Assembly (NCBI GenBank): GCA_900545005.1
Contig: UQXO01000008.1
Coordinates: forward strand, 7,782-71,781
DNA length: 64,000 nucleotides
From: an uncultured Mycoplasmatota bacterium
GTDB lineage: Bacteria; Bacillota_I; Bacilli_A; RF39; UBA660
Direction of reading: 5' to 3'
Shown: positions 33,901 to 42,998 of the stretch, piece by piece
Layout: the number at the start of each line of letters is the position of its first letter
Position numbering within the stretch: the stretch's first letter is position 1
Program-made: the position numbers and the translations under genes
The notes under the pieces: model-generated
The model's database searches: none
What the model was told of the DNA's origin: nothing
The model's input: the letters and a program-made list of their open reading frames with translations, nothing else

Positions 33901-35952
33901 TTAGTTTTTTAGCACTTTAGCATAATAATCATTTTCAATTATAAGTTTACTCAGGCGCATACGATTAGCAACAGTTTTATTAATATTATCGACATACTCA
34001 TCATCTACACTTACTCCATCTTTAGGAATAAATTTATCCTGACTAGCTAAATAAGTTCCCTTATCACTAACCCAACTTTTATTTTGAAAATAAACTAGTC
34101 CTAGCTCCGAAGATAAAATATCTTTTCCCATAAATAAGCGAGAGTCATAAGCAACATCAAAAAGATTATATATTGTTGGTAAAAAGTCTAATTGACTAGC
34201 CGTTTTATTAATGGTAACTCCTGGGGTTTTAGTATTCCAGATAATCAAGGTATTATGATTAACCTCAATCGTATCATCTCTTTTATAATCGGATAATTCA
34301 TTTATCGCATTAAGGCTTAAACTATAGGGATAATGATCAGGAATAATCGCAATAACAGTATCATCTAGTTTATTATTTTCCTCTAACGACTTTATAAGAC
34401 TAGAAACCGCTTTATCTAATTCAATAACACTAGCTAGATAGCCTTTAGCTTCTTCACTATAGTCTAAATTTTTTACTAAAGACCAATTTTTATTGACGAT
34501 GGCATTGCCATTTTTGGAATAAGGCATATGGGAAGAAACGGAAACATAGTAGATTAAAAATTTATCAGAGTTCAGATATTCAGGAATGGTAACATTAAGC
34601 ATTTCTTCATCACTTTGAGGCCACTTATTACAATCCATTAGTTTTTCAAGACCTGTATTTTTAGCTTTAAAGTAATTAAAGCCCATATTTTTTAAATAAA
34701 CGTTACGGTCTTGAAAATAAGCATCATTAGCGTGATACGCTTTAACATCATAGCCACTATTTTTAAAGGTTGTTCCTAGTCCAAAAGGAAAATAATTAGT
34801 TCCTTTTCTAAAATATTTATTTAAGTCATTAAGATTAGCAAATAATCCGGTTAAATTTTGAAATTCACCCCCAATAGTGCTTAAGTTTATAGGAGTATAA
34901 AAGTTAGTGAAATTAAAACCTTCGGTTGCCAACTTATATAAAGTCGGTGTTACATCAGCCCGAATACCAATAGTATTTAGACTTTCAGCTGTAATAACTA
35001 TTAAATTTTTATCTTTAAAAAGACCAGTATATTCATTTTTTAAGGTACCTTTATCACTCTTCAAATATTTATGCATATTAAGAAGGGTCTTATTTTTTTC
35101 ACCACTAACTAGATTATCAAAATCGATATCTAGGATATTATAAGAATAAGTTTCTTCATTAGGTCTTTCTTCTTCATTTTGATTATTATCTTCATCAATA
35201 CTTGGTATTTCAATTTCTATATCTTTATGATTATTCATAACTACATCTTTAAAATCCAAATAAAAGGCTGGTAAGACTCCTATGGTTTCCACATTAAGAG
35301 CATTATTATTAAGACCATGGAACTTACTATACAAAGAATTTTCTTTATCTTTAGTTTGATAAGTAATTATATTTAAAACAATTATGCTTAAAAGAATTGT
35401 TAATAGGTTGATGATGCTTTTCTTATTACTTGGTTTACTAAAATCCAAGTATTTAGAATATAGAAAGCTTAAAATAAACGGAAGAAAAAGAATTAATAGA
35501 GGAATAATATTCTTTAGAATTTCAATAATGGCCGTTTGGGAAAAAGCAATAGCTTGATCGGATAAGCCAAAGAGGGAAAGACAAAAATAAGTATTAAAAA
35601 CTTTCTTAAAGATTAGGGCAATAGCATACCAGATAGTTAAAAGTCCAAGGATTAAAAAATAAATTATTTTATTCTTCTTAGAACTTTTAGTAATATGGCT
35701 GATAAATACGATGATACCACTTATTGGAAACAAAAAGATGAGTAAAAAGAGGTTATTTATCTTAAAAATACTAGAAAAGCCAAAAACTAACCATTTAAAG
35801 AGAAATTCTAAAGAAACTAAGTTCAAGAACGTTATAAAAATTAAGTTAATTGGAGTCATCTTAAACTTCGTTAAGATAAAGTTACTCTTTTCAAATGTTT
35901 TAGACATATTAGATTTAATTTTACTACTCTTACTACTCCTTTTTCCTGGCAT
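33901..35952 (-). CDS. LTA-synthase-like membrane sulfatase-fold enzyme
   Basis: The 683-residue protein has five membrane segments (about 36-60, 68-88, 95-117, 146-167, 180-198) and a large outside alkaline-phosphatase/sulfatase domain. It shows ITAESL (320-325, metal Glu323), NLSTIGGEF with Thr359 as probable nucleophile, and IPDHYPYS with the metal Asp/His. This is the plan of LtaS-type glycerol-phosphate transferases, but the loop differs from the classic GKTSDSE, so the transferred group (glycerol phosphate or another phospho group) is open. It starts 8 bp after tex. Confidence 0.8.
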   Translation of the reverse strand: MPGKRSSKSSKIKSNMSKTFEKSNFILTKFKMTPINLIFITFLNLVSLEFLFKWLVFGFSSIFKINNLFLLIFLFPISGIIVFISHITKSSKKNKIIYFLILGLLTIWYAIALIFKKVFNTYFCLSLFGLSDQAIAFSQTAIIEILKNIIPLLILFLPFILSFLYSKYLDFSKPSNKKSIINLLTILLSIIVLNIITYQTKDKENSLYSKFHGLNNNALNVETIGVLPAFYLDFKDVVMNNHKDIEIEIPSIDEDNNQNEEERPNEETYSYNILDIDFDNLVSGEKNKTLLNMHKYLKSDKGTLKNEYTGLFKDKNLIVITAESLNTIGIRADVTPTLYKLATEGFNFTNFYTPINLSTIGGEFQNLTGLFANLNDLNKYFRKGTNYFPFGLGTTFKNSGYDVKAYHANDAYFQDRNVYLKNMGFNYFKAKNTGLEKLMDCNKWPQSDEEMLNVTIPEYLNSDKFLIYYVSVSSHMPYSKNGNAIVNKNWSLVKNLDYSEEAKGYLASVIELDKAVSSLIKSLEENNKLDDTVIAIIPDHYPYSLSLNAINELSDYKRDDTIEVNHNTLIIWNTKTPGVTINKTASQLDFLPTIYNLFDVAYDSRLFMGKDILSSELGLVYFQNKSWVSDKGTYLASQDKFIPKDGVSVDDEYVDNINKTVANRMRLSKLIIENDYYAKVLKN

Positions 35953-35960
35953 AAGACCAC

Positions 35961-38081
35961 CTATTCTATCGGAATTAATGATAATCCGACTTTATTTTTT
36001 TCTTTATTTATATCACAAACATAAACTTTAACAATCTGACCGACTTTAACAATGTCTTTGGGATCTCGAACGAAGTTCTTACTCATCTTAGAAATATGAA
36101 CAAGACCATCATCATGAAGACCGATATCGATGAAAGCCCCAAAAGAAGTAACATTGCGCACTGTTCCTTCAAGCTGCATCCCCATCCTTAAATCATCAAT
36201 CGTTAAGATATCACTTTTTAATATTGGAGCATCTAAATTTTCACGAATATCAAGTCCGGGATTTTCTAATTCTTTTAGGATATCTGTAATTGTATAGATA
36301 TCAGTATTTAACTTATTTGCCAAATTATTAGGATTGACCTTTTTGATTGTATTTTTAAATTCCTCGGTATTAATATTTTTAAGTGATAAATTTAATTCTT
36401 GCAAAATTTCATTTGCGACATTATAGGATTCTGGATGAATACTCGTATTATCAAGAGGATTTAAACCATCCTTAATTCGTAAGAAACCAATAGCCTGTTC
36501 ATAAGTCTTAGGACTTATCCCTTTGATACTAGCAATATCCTCTCTGGTTTTGAAAGGTTTAGCATTTAACAGTTTAGTAATGGCTGGTTTGGTTAATCCG
36601 GAAACATATTTTAAGATCGAAGGACTTGCTGTATTAACGTTAACTCCGACTTCATTTACAACCTTTAAGACGGTAAAATCAAGACTACTTGCTAATTCTT
36701 TTTGATTAACGTCATACTGATATTCCCCTACGCCAATTGACTTAGGATCAATTTTAATTAGTTCTGATAAAGGGTCTTGCAAACGGCGACCGATAGATAC
36801 AGCACTTCGCTTTTCGACAGTTAAATCAGGAAATTCTTCTTTAGCAAGTGGTGAGGCCGAATATACGCTTGCCCCAGCTTCACTAACGATAATGTATTTA
36901 CAATTAGTACCTTTAATAGTTTCACTAACAAATTTTTCTGATTCACGAGAAGCTGTCCCATTACCAATAGCAATAATATCTATGTGATATTTATTAATTA
37001 TCTCAAGTAAAGTCTTAGCGGCACCTACTTTATCATTTACTGGTTCATGGGGATAAATAACGGCTATTGTCTCTAATGCACCACTCGGTGATAACACGGC
37101 TAATTTACAACCAGTACGGAAAGCGGGATCAAATCCTAAGACACGAGAATTTTTAATTGGGGGAGTTAATAGCAAGTGTTCAAGATTATCTTGGAAAGTT
37201 AAAATAGCTTTCTTAGAAGCTTCCTCGGTTAATTCAGCTCTGATTTCTCTTTCGATACTAGGTAAAATCAATCTCTTTAAAGCATCCTTAATCGCATTCT
37301 TAACTGTTTCACAAACAAAAGAAGCCTTATTCTTAATAAACTTCGTCTCTTGATTTTGAAGAATAGCATCAAAGTCATAATCTAGGCTGATACTTAAAAT
37401 CTTTTCATCTTCACCACGATTCATTGCTAAGATATGAAAATGTTTAGCATATTTAATTTTTTCTCGAAATTCATAATACATTTCATATATCTTTTTGTCA
37501 TCTTCGCTATTTTTTTTCTTATTAGAAACTAAAAAGCCCGTATTAAAAATAAAATTTCTAATATATTTACGGCTTGAAGCATTATCACTTATCCATTCGG
37601 CAATGATATAGCCTGCTCCTTCAATAGCTTTATTGACATCCATATTATAACCACTTGCTAAAGTTTCCATACTTCCTTTAAGCGGGAAAGCCATTATTTT
37701 TTTAGCTAAAGGCTCCAATCCGGCTTTGATAGCCTCCGTAGCCTTGGTCTTTTTCTTTTCTTTAAAAGGACGATAAATATCTTCTATTTCAGCTAGTTTA
37801 TTAGCCTCTTTAATACTATTTTTAATTTCTTCCGTTAATAAGCCTTTTTCATCAATAAGTCTTATCGTATCTTCTTTCTTTTTTAGAAGATTTTCTTGAT
37901 AACGATATGTCTCATCAATCGCACGAATTTCATCTTCATTCAAATTACCAGTTACTTCTTTACGATATCGGGCAATAAATGGAATGGTAGCCCCTTCACT
38001 TAAAAGCTTTAAGACAGCATTAACTTGATTCTCTTTTATATTTAAAATTTTTGTTAGTTCTTTAATAATTGTTTCATTCAT
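35961..38081 (-). CDS. tex: Tex-family S1 RNA-binding protein
   Basis: The 706-residue cytoplasmic protein has the order typical of Tex: N-terminal helical part with GATIPFIARYRKEVTGNLNEDE, a YqgF/RNase H-like domain (LGFDPAFRTGCKLAV, GNGTASRE), helix-hairpin-helix repeats (VNVNTAS, IKGISPKTYEQAIGFL) and a C-terminal S1 domain (GTVRNVTSFGAFIDIGLHDDGLVHIS). Tex binds nucleic acid and affects transcription or translation; precise role unknown. GAGG ribosome site. Confidence 0.94.
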   Translation of the reverse strand: MNETIIKELTKILNIKENQVNAVLKLLSEGATIPFIARYRKEVTGNLNEDEIRAIDETYRYQENLLKKKEDTIRLIDEKGLLTEEIKNSIKEANKLAEIEDIYRPFKEKKKTKATEAIKAGLEPLAKKIMAFPLKGSMETLASGYNMDVNKAIEGAGYIIAEWISDNASSRKYIRNFIFNTGFLVSNKKKNSEDDKKIYEMYYEFREKIKYAKHFHILAMNRGEDEKILSISLDYDFDAILQNQETKFIKNKASFVCETVKNAIKDALKRLILPSIEREIRAELTEEASKKAILTFQDNLEHLLLTPPIKNSRVLGFDPAFRTGCKLAVLSPSGALETIAVIYPHEPVNDKVGAAKTLLEIINKYHIDIIAIGNGTASRESEKFVSETIKGTNCKYIIVSEAGASVYSASPLAKEEFPDLTVEKRSAVSIGRRLQDPLSELIKIDPKSIGVGEYQYDVNQKELASSLDFTVLKVVNEVGVNVNTASPSILKYVSGLTKPAITKLLNAKPFKTREDIASIKGISPKTYEQAIGFLRIKDGLNPLDNTSIHPESYNVANEILQELNLSLKNINTEEFKNTIKKVNPNNLANKLNTDIYTITDILKELENPGLDIRENLDAPILKSDILTIDDLRMGMQLEGTVRNVTSFGAFIDIGLHDDGLVHISKMSKNFVRDPKDIVKVGQIVKVYVCDINKEKNKVGLSLIPIE

Positions 38082-38200
38082 ATTTTACCTCGTTAACTCA
38101 TTTTAAGAAAAGTATTTATATAGTTATACTTCTCTTTGTAAATTCAGTATAACACATCTGAAAGTAGAAATGGTCGCATAAAAAGAGACATTTGCATTTT

Positions 38201-38758
38201 TTAAGATTTTAATGATAAACAGGCATGCAAAATTGTACCACTTACCAAAGTACTAACTTTATCCACAATAATCCTAGGTTCTTCAGTCATATCATTTTTT
38301 ACCCAGTCTAAAACAATAGCTACAAAGGCATACTTATAAAAATCAGTTATGAAACATTTGTCTTTTTCAGAAAGCTGGTAACCTTTAGAAATGTTTGCTA
38401 TCTCTTCATACATAATCGGATACACCAAACGATAAAGACTTTCTCTTAATATCTCTAAAGAAACAGAGTGATAAATATTAATAATAAAATTCTTTTCCTT
38501 AAGCATTAAAGCAAAGATAGATAAAAACTTTTCTTGCCAAGACTTAATGGTATCTTGATTATCAAGGACACTACCTATTTCCTCTTTGCAAATCCATTCA
38601 ACCAAATCTTCTTTATCTAGAAAATGATAGTAAAACGTTTGTCTATTGATATTACAAGACGCTGCTATATCATTAATAGTTATCTTGCTAAAAGGATTAG
38701 TCTTTAATAAATCTTTAAGGGCATAAGATATTGCTTTTTTTGTTGTTAAACTACTCAT
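38201..38758 (-). CDS. TetR/AcrR-family regulator (DhaS-like C-terminal domain)
   Basis: The 185-residue protein has an N-terminal TetR helix-turn-helix (ITINDIAASCNINRQTFYYHF) and a helical C-terminal ligand domain of the kind found in DhaS-like regulators. Start taken at ATG 38758, which has AGGTGA just upstream; the frame opens five codons earlier. It follows oleate hydratase on the same strand, and a palindrome at that gene's promoter (40951-40968) is a plausible target. Confidence 0.88.
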   Translation of the reverse strand: MSSLTTKKAISYALKDLLKTNPFSKITINDIAASCNINRQTFYYHFLDKEDLVEWICKEEIGSVLDNQDTIKSWQEKFLSIFALMLKEKNFIINIYHSVSLEILRESLYRLVYPIMYEEIANISKGYQLSEKDKCFITDFYKYAFVAIVLDWVKNDMTEEPRIIVDKVSTLVSGTILHACLSLKS

Positions 38759-38774
38759 AAATTCACCTGCCATT

Positions 38775-38804
38775 ATTATACTTTAGAATATTTATCTTAA
38801 GCAA
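38775..38804 (-). promoter_or_regulatory. Promoter of the TetR gene
   Basis: Minus strand TTGCTT (38804-38799), 18-nt spacer, TATAAT (38780-38775), 16 nt before the ATG at 38758. Confidence 0.75.
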
Positions 38805-39046
38805 GGGTATTATTAATTGCAAGAGATTTAAAAACCTATCAACAAAGTCTTCGTTTTTAATAATTTAAGCCTTATATATAATAATGAAAATATTCCTAGA
38901 AGGATATCATCTAAAGTATATAGTAGAATACTCTTAAAAAGTTATTTTGACAAGAGAAAAATAATAATCCTTTGAATTAAATTAAAGCGAAAAATCATAG
39001 TCTTAACATCTAAAGATAAAAATAATTATTCTAACCTGCTTTCTTT
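38805..39046. other. Gene-free stretch between TetR gene and ohyA
   Basis: AT-rich spacer with no open frame of note, no tRNA and no repeat. Apart from the TetR promoter on its left and the ohyA terminator on its right I see nothing in it. Confidence 0.6.
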
Positions 39047-39080
39047 TAGGAAAAATAAAAATCTTTCTAATCAGGAAAGA
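39047..39080 (-). terminator. Terminator after ohyA
   Basis: Minus-strand stem TCTTTC / GAAAGA (39080-39075 and 39067-39062), loop CTGATTA, followed by TTTTTATTTTT; 50 bp past the ohyA stop. Confidence 0.6.
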
Positions 39081-39129
39081 CTAGAAAGACTATATAAAAT
39101 ATTTAAAGTAATAGTTTTTGGGTTTGGGT

Positions 39130-40923
39130 TTATTTTAAGAGACCACTTTCCTTAAGAAGAAGTTCGATATCGGTATTTTTTACTTTTTTAAGTAATACTT
39201 TCACCATTTCTTTTTCAACTAGACTTAGTGGTAACTCATCAAGTGACTTTTTATCCACAGCATAATAAGCGGCTTTTAAAAGTTCGCGAACATCATAACA
39301 GCTACCCCAAACTTCGGGAACTGCACGGTCGACATTAAGAAGAGTATAAACTGCTTCCATGCCCGTACGAATAGAATATTCCGTGGTAAAAATAGTATCT
39401 CTTGGCGTTTCTGCAAATTGACCGATAAATGCAAAGTTAAGAGAGCCAGTTGGTACGACAAGTGGGCGATCACTTTTCTTACGAGGTTGGAAGAAAGCAT
39501 TAATATAAGGCATATAAGCAGTAGTAGTATTACACTTTTCTTCAGCATATTCTTTAATTTTATCTCCAGGGAAGCCAATATGATAAAGCCATTCTTCGCA
39601 GACTTCACTACCAGTACATTCACGCATTGGTTTCTTAACGAAATTACCTTTCTTATTAGTATTAAGCGAATAAACCCAGATTAAAACCATTCCTTTATCT
39701 TGGCTCTTAAACTGAGGTTGACGATTAATTGTCCATGAAAGATACCAATTATCAACACTATCTTTAACCGTAATTATTCCACCCGTTGTAACTTTACCAT
39801 TTCTAGGATCACGTTTACAAATAGCTATAATATGGTTGATAATTTCTTCATCACTAGTTGCAATGGTAGCACTCATCCAATTAGTTGCCTCAATGTCACT
39901 GCAGAATTTCATGGGATTACCAAATTCACCATTGTTAGCTTGATTAGCAATATTCTTCCACATATCCCAAGATTCACCACAACCATTCTTAATTTTAGAT
40001 AAATCTGGAGCAGTAAATTGATCCCCATAACAAGAAGTATCTGTACAACAACCATTCGTAATAAAGACTAAATCATTTTCTGTTAAAGGAATACTCTTTT
40101 CTTCATTATCTTTAAGATATTTTATTTCTTTAGCTAATCTTTTTTGACCTCTAGTCTCAATAATAACATTCTTAACATCAATACCGTATTCAATCTTAAC
40201 CCCATGACTTTCTAAATATTTAGTCAAAGGTAAAATCATTGATTCATATTGATTATACTTAGTAAATCTTAAAGCTGAAAAGTCGGGTAAGCCATCAATA
40301 TGATGAACATAACGGCATAGATATCTTTTCATCTCTAGTGCTGATGACCATTTCTGAAAAGCAAACATAGTCTGCCAATATAACCAGAAATTAGTATTCC
40401 AAAAACTACTTGGTAATACTTCAGATATTTTCTTATCCTCTAGCTCACTTTCTGGTGTAATAAATAACTTGGATAACGCTAAAGCGGATTTCTTATCTAA
40501 TTTAAATAACTTGTCAGTATGAGCGTCTTTACCACAAGCGATAGTAGCGCGACATAATGAGTAGTTGGGATCATGTTTATTTAACCAATAATACTCATCT
40601 AAGACTGATATTTCGGGATTTTCAATGGAAGGTACATCTCTATACATATCCCACATACACTCAAAATGATTATCCATTTCGCGACCGCCACGCATATAAA
40701 AACCCTTGGTAATATCTTTGCGACCATCACATGACCCACCAGCAAGCTCTAATTTTTCTAGAAGATGAATATTTTCCCCTTTCATTTGTCCATCACGAAC
40801 TAAATAGAAAGCTGCTGATAAGCCGGCTAGACCCGTACCAATAATATAAGCTTTCTTTTTATCTACACCAATCGGTTTTTCAGGATGGGCAAAAGCTTCA
40901 TAAGTTCCTGCTCCGTAATACAT
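39130..40923 (-). CDS. ohyA: Oleate hydratase (myosin-cross-reactive antigen family)
   Basis: The 597-residue FAD enzyme adds water to the cis-9 double bond of oleate or linoleate to give 10-hydroxy acids. FAD-binding GTGLAG (29-34) in AYIIGTGLAGLSAAFYL, the conserved RGGREMDNHFECMWDM stretch, and the family C-terminus with FIGQFAETPRDTIFTTEYS. Length is normal. Gut Bacilli use it against toxic unsaturated fatty acids (general knowledge). Perfect AGGAGG ribosome site and a palindrome-overlapped promoter; probably repressed by the TetR protein downstream. Confidence 0.96.
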   Translation of the reverse strand: MYYGAGTYEAFAHPEKPIGVDKKKAYIIGTGLAGLSAAFYLVRDGQMKGENIHLLEKLELAGGSCDGRKDITKGFYMRGGREMDNHFECMWDMYRDVPSIENPEISVLDEYYWLNKHDPNYSLCRATIACGKDAHTDKLFKLDKKSALALSKLFITPESELEDKKISEVLPSSFWNTNFWLYWQTMFAFQKWSSALEMKRYLCRYVHHIDGLPDFSALRFTKYNQYESMILPLTKYLESHGVKIEYGIDVKNVIIETRGQKRLAKEIKYLKDNEEKSIPLTENDLVFITNGCCTDTSCYGDQFTAPDLSKIKNGCGESWDMWKNIANQANNGEFGNPMKFCSDIEATNWMSATIATSDEEIINHIIAICKRDPRNGKVTTGGIITVKDSVDNWYLSWTINRQPQFKSQDKGMVLIWVYSLNTNKKGNFVKKPMRECTGSEVCEEWLYHIGFPGDKIKEYAEEKCNTTTAYMPYINAFFQPRKKSDRPLVVPTGSLNFAFIGQFAETPRDTIFTTEYSIRTGMEAVYTLLNVDRAVPEVWGSCYDVRELLKAAYYAVDKKSLDELPLSLVEKEMVKVLLKKVKNTDIELLLKESGLLK

Positions 40924-40950
40924 AATAATTCCTCCTTTATTTTCTATAAA

Positions 40951-40982
40951 TAGAATTATACAATTCTAAAAATTTTATACAA
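40951..40982 (-). promoter_or_regulatory. ohyA promoter with overlapping operator palindrome
   Basis: Minus strand TTGTAT (40982-40977), 16-nt spacer, TATAAT (40960-40955). The -10 is the centre of a perfect inverted repeat TAGAATT-GTAT-AATTCTA (40968-40951), a typical size for a TetR-family operator. A protein bound there would block the promoter. Confidence 0.7.
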
Positions 40983-41032
40983 TAAACAATTATGATATGG
41001 TGTATTATTTTTAGACAAAGGGCTTAAAATGT

Positions 41033-41062
41033 AAAAAAAGAGACGCCCTTACCAGGATGTCT
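41033..41062 (-). terminator. Terminator after cutA
   Basis: Minus-strand stem AGACATCC / GGGCGTCT (41062-41041, one mismatch and one T-G pair), loop TGGTAA, followed by CTTTTTTT. Confidence 0.68.
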
Positions 41063-41102
41063 TCTATTAAATTTTTTTCTCAACTTTAACTTTTTTTAAT
41101 TC

Positions 41103-41438
41103 TTAATATTCTTTTCCTCTTACTTCGTTATTAATCCACGAAAGATAATTTTTACTAGTTGAAGTAATGGGAATAATAGCAAATTCAAAAGTCTCATAAC
41201 TATGATATTTACGAACTAGATTATAAATCTTTGTAGAAAGATTTTTCTTAGTCTTAACAAATAGGAGATATTCCTTAGCGGTCTCTACTTCTTGATGCCA
41301 TAGCCAAGTTGATTCACTTTCAATCACCTGACAACTGCTGACTAATTTTTCTTCTAAAAGAGCATTAATCGTTCTTTTGGTCTCTTCTAAGTTATCAAAA
41401 GCTATTTCAATCATACAATATTCATCCATCTTAATCAT
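41103..41438 (-). CDS. cutA: CutA-like divalent-cation tolerance protein
   Basis: A trimeric cytoplasmic protein of about 111 residues; CutA family with LEETKRTINALLEEKLVSSCQVIE, STWLWHQEVETAKEYLLFVKT and HSYETFEFAIIPI. The true role is unsettled (metal tolerance or signalling). The start could be any of the ATG at 41438 or 41429 or a GTG at 41444; none has a clear ribosome site. It overlaps the end of the gene upstream. Confidence 0.88.
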   Translation of the reverse strand: MIKMDEYCMIEIAFDNLEETKRTINALLEEKLVSSCQVIESESTWLWHQEVETAKEYLLFVKTKKNLSTKIYNLVRKYHSYETFEFAIIPITSTSKNYLSWINNEVRGKEY

Positions 41439-41739
41439 TCTCACTTTCTAATTCTCTAATTTTTCTTTTAATCATATGCATCAATTCTTTATCTTCATCT
41501 AATTCATTTAAAATATATAGGGCATCTTGAAGTTTAGTCTTCTTAGAGACTTTATTAACTACCTCAGACTTAATAAGATCAGTTGGAATATTTTTATTTT
41601 GAAGATAATTAAGTCTTAAGTTTTCAATATTCTTTAAGATATAAGCCTTAAGAGGATACTCATCCATTAACATTACTCCGTAATAAGCTCCTAAAATAGT
41701 CTTATAATGATTATTCTCTTCTTCAGTTTTATTTTTCAT
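41431..41739 (-). CDS. Hypothetical helical protein between nth and cutA
   Basis: The 102-residue soluble, mostly helical, highly charged protein has no recognised family. It starts inside the end of nth (11-bp overlap) and ends inside cutA, so it belongs to the cca-dnaD-nth transcript. In Bacillus the gene after nth is ypoC; position agrees, but no shared motif was identified. Confidence 0.6.
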   Translation of the reverse strand: MKNKTEEENNHYKTILGAYYGVMLMDEYPLKAYILKNIENLRLNYLQNKNIPTDLIKSEVVNKVSKKTKLQDALYILNELDEDKELMHMIKRKIRELESEND

Positions 41740-42355
41740 AATGACAATACTCCTTCAATAAGCAATTTTCACAAAGAGGATTTTTTGCTTTACAAGTATA
41801 ACGGCCTAAAAGAACTAGTTGATGATGCAAACGACTCCATTTATCCTGAGGAATGACTTTCATCAAATATTGTTCTGTCTCATAAACATTTTTGTTCTTG
41901 GGAACCAATCCCAAACGATGCGAAGTGCGATAAACGTGAGTATCAACTGCAATGGCAGGCCTATCATAGATATTAGATAAAACAACATTAGCAGTTTTTC
42001 TGCCCACACCCGGTAAAGTTACTAGATAATTAAAGTCATTTGGAACCTCACCATTATGGTCTTTTATAAGACGGTTTGCTATATCAATAAGATAATGAGC
42101 TTTATTATGATAAGTCCCAACAGGATAAATAATTCTTTCGACTTCTTTTATTGGGGCTGATGCTAAAGTCGCAAGTGTAAAATGGTCCCACAAAACCTTG
42201 GTAACTTGATTAACTCGAGAATCGGTACACTGGGCAGATAAGACTGTCGCCATCAAAAGTTCATAGGGTTTTGAATACTCTAATTCACATTTAGGATTAG
42301 GAATCATCAAATCTAATTTTTCTAAAATAGCATTAACATTACTCTTCATCATCAT
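41729..42355 (-). CDS. nth: Endonuclease III (DNA glycosylase/AP lyase)
   Basis: The 208-residue base-excision repair enzyme for oxidised pyrimidines has the helix-hairpin-helix LPGVGRKTANVVLS with catalytic Lys120, Asp138 in AVDTHVYR, and a C-terminal [4Fe-4S] loop from Cys188, Cys195, Cys198 and Cys204. It overlaps dnaD by 17 bp, the Bacillus order dnaD-nth. Confidence 0.96.
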   Translation of the reverse strand: MMMKSNVNAILEKLDLMIPNPKCELEYSKPYELLMATVLSAQCTDSRVNQVTKVLWDHFTLATLASAPIKEVERIIYPVGTYHNKAHYLIDIANRLIKDHNGEVPNDFNYLVTLPGVGRKTANVVLSNIYDRPAIAVDTHVYRTSHRLGLVPKNKNVYETEQYLMKVIPQDKWSRLHHQLVLLGRYTCKAKNPLCENCLLKEYCHYEK

Positions 42356-42998
42356 TTAACCAATCATAATCAAAGTATTCAGAGGTAGACTGATTAGAAT
42401 TTTCTTCTGATACTATACGAGATTCTTTTTTTCTAGAAGATGCTACATCATTCATACTTTGGTAACCTTTCTTTTGCCAATCAAAGAGGATTCTATCGAT
42501 ATATCGAAAGTTCTTGGCTCCACTGATAATAGCTTCCTTCAAAGCGCCAATAATCAATTCTTCATTAAGTCCTTTTTCTAACCAGTTATTAATATATTCA
42601 TATTCAATAGGGGAAAGACTACGTACTAGTTCCTTCTGAAAGACATCATAAATATTATTAGAAGTCTGTTCTTCTTTAGTCTTCTGAAGATTAAGAATTA
42701 TCTGATTATAAAACTTATCTAAAGAAATTATTTCTTTAATTTGATTATTCTCTTTGGTAGTCTTATATTGAATTATTTCTTTCAAGATTAAATTATTAAA
42801 GGAGGTCATCACTTCTTCTTCCTTAAGACCGAGACTGTTGGCAATCTGACTACAATCGAAAAAATCTTTTTTATTATTAATTAGTTCTAAGAAAACTAAA
42901 AAGTCGTTTAAGGATAGGTCTTTGGGTATATTCTTAATTAGTAACTCGCTAATAATAAGATTGGGAGCTTTTAATATCTCACTTAAGTTTTGCATCAT
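42339..42998 (-). CDS. dnaD: DnaD-domain replication initiation protein
   Basis: The 219-residue protein has an N-terminal winged-helix-like part (1-95) and a C-terminal DnaD/DnaB2 domain with LSPIEYEYINNWLEKGLNEELIIGAL and NFRYIDRILFDWQKKG, the family YxxxIxxxW motif. DnaD helps load the helicase at oriC and at restart sites. AAGGTGGTG ribosome site. It overlaps the end of cca by 20 bp. Confidence 0.9.
   Translation of the reverse strand: MMQNLSEILKAPNLIISELLIKNIPKDLSLNDFLVFLELINNKKDFFDCSQIANSLGLKEEEVMTSFNNLILKEIIQYKTTKENNQIKEIISLDKFYNQIILNLQKTKEEQTSNNIYDVFQKELVRSLSPIEYEYINNWLEKGLNEELIIGALKEAIISGAKNFRYIDRILFDWQKKGYQSMNDVASSRKKESRIVSEENSNQSTSEYFDYDWLNDDEE

Noticed and set aside
38805..39046. 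Hidden short gene in the spacer beyond ohyA
   Set aside because: No frame with a start, ribosome site and plausible composition was found on either strand.
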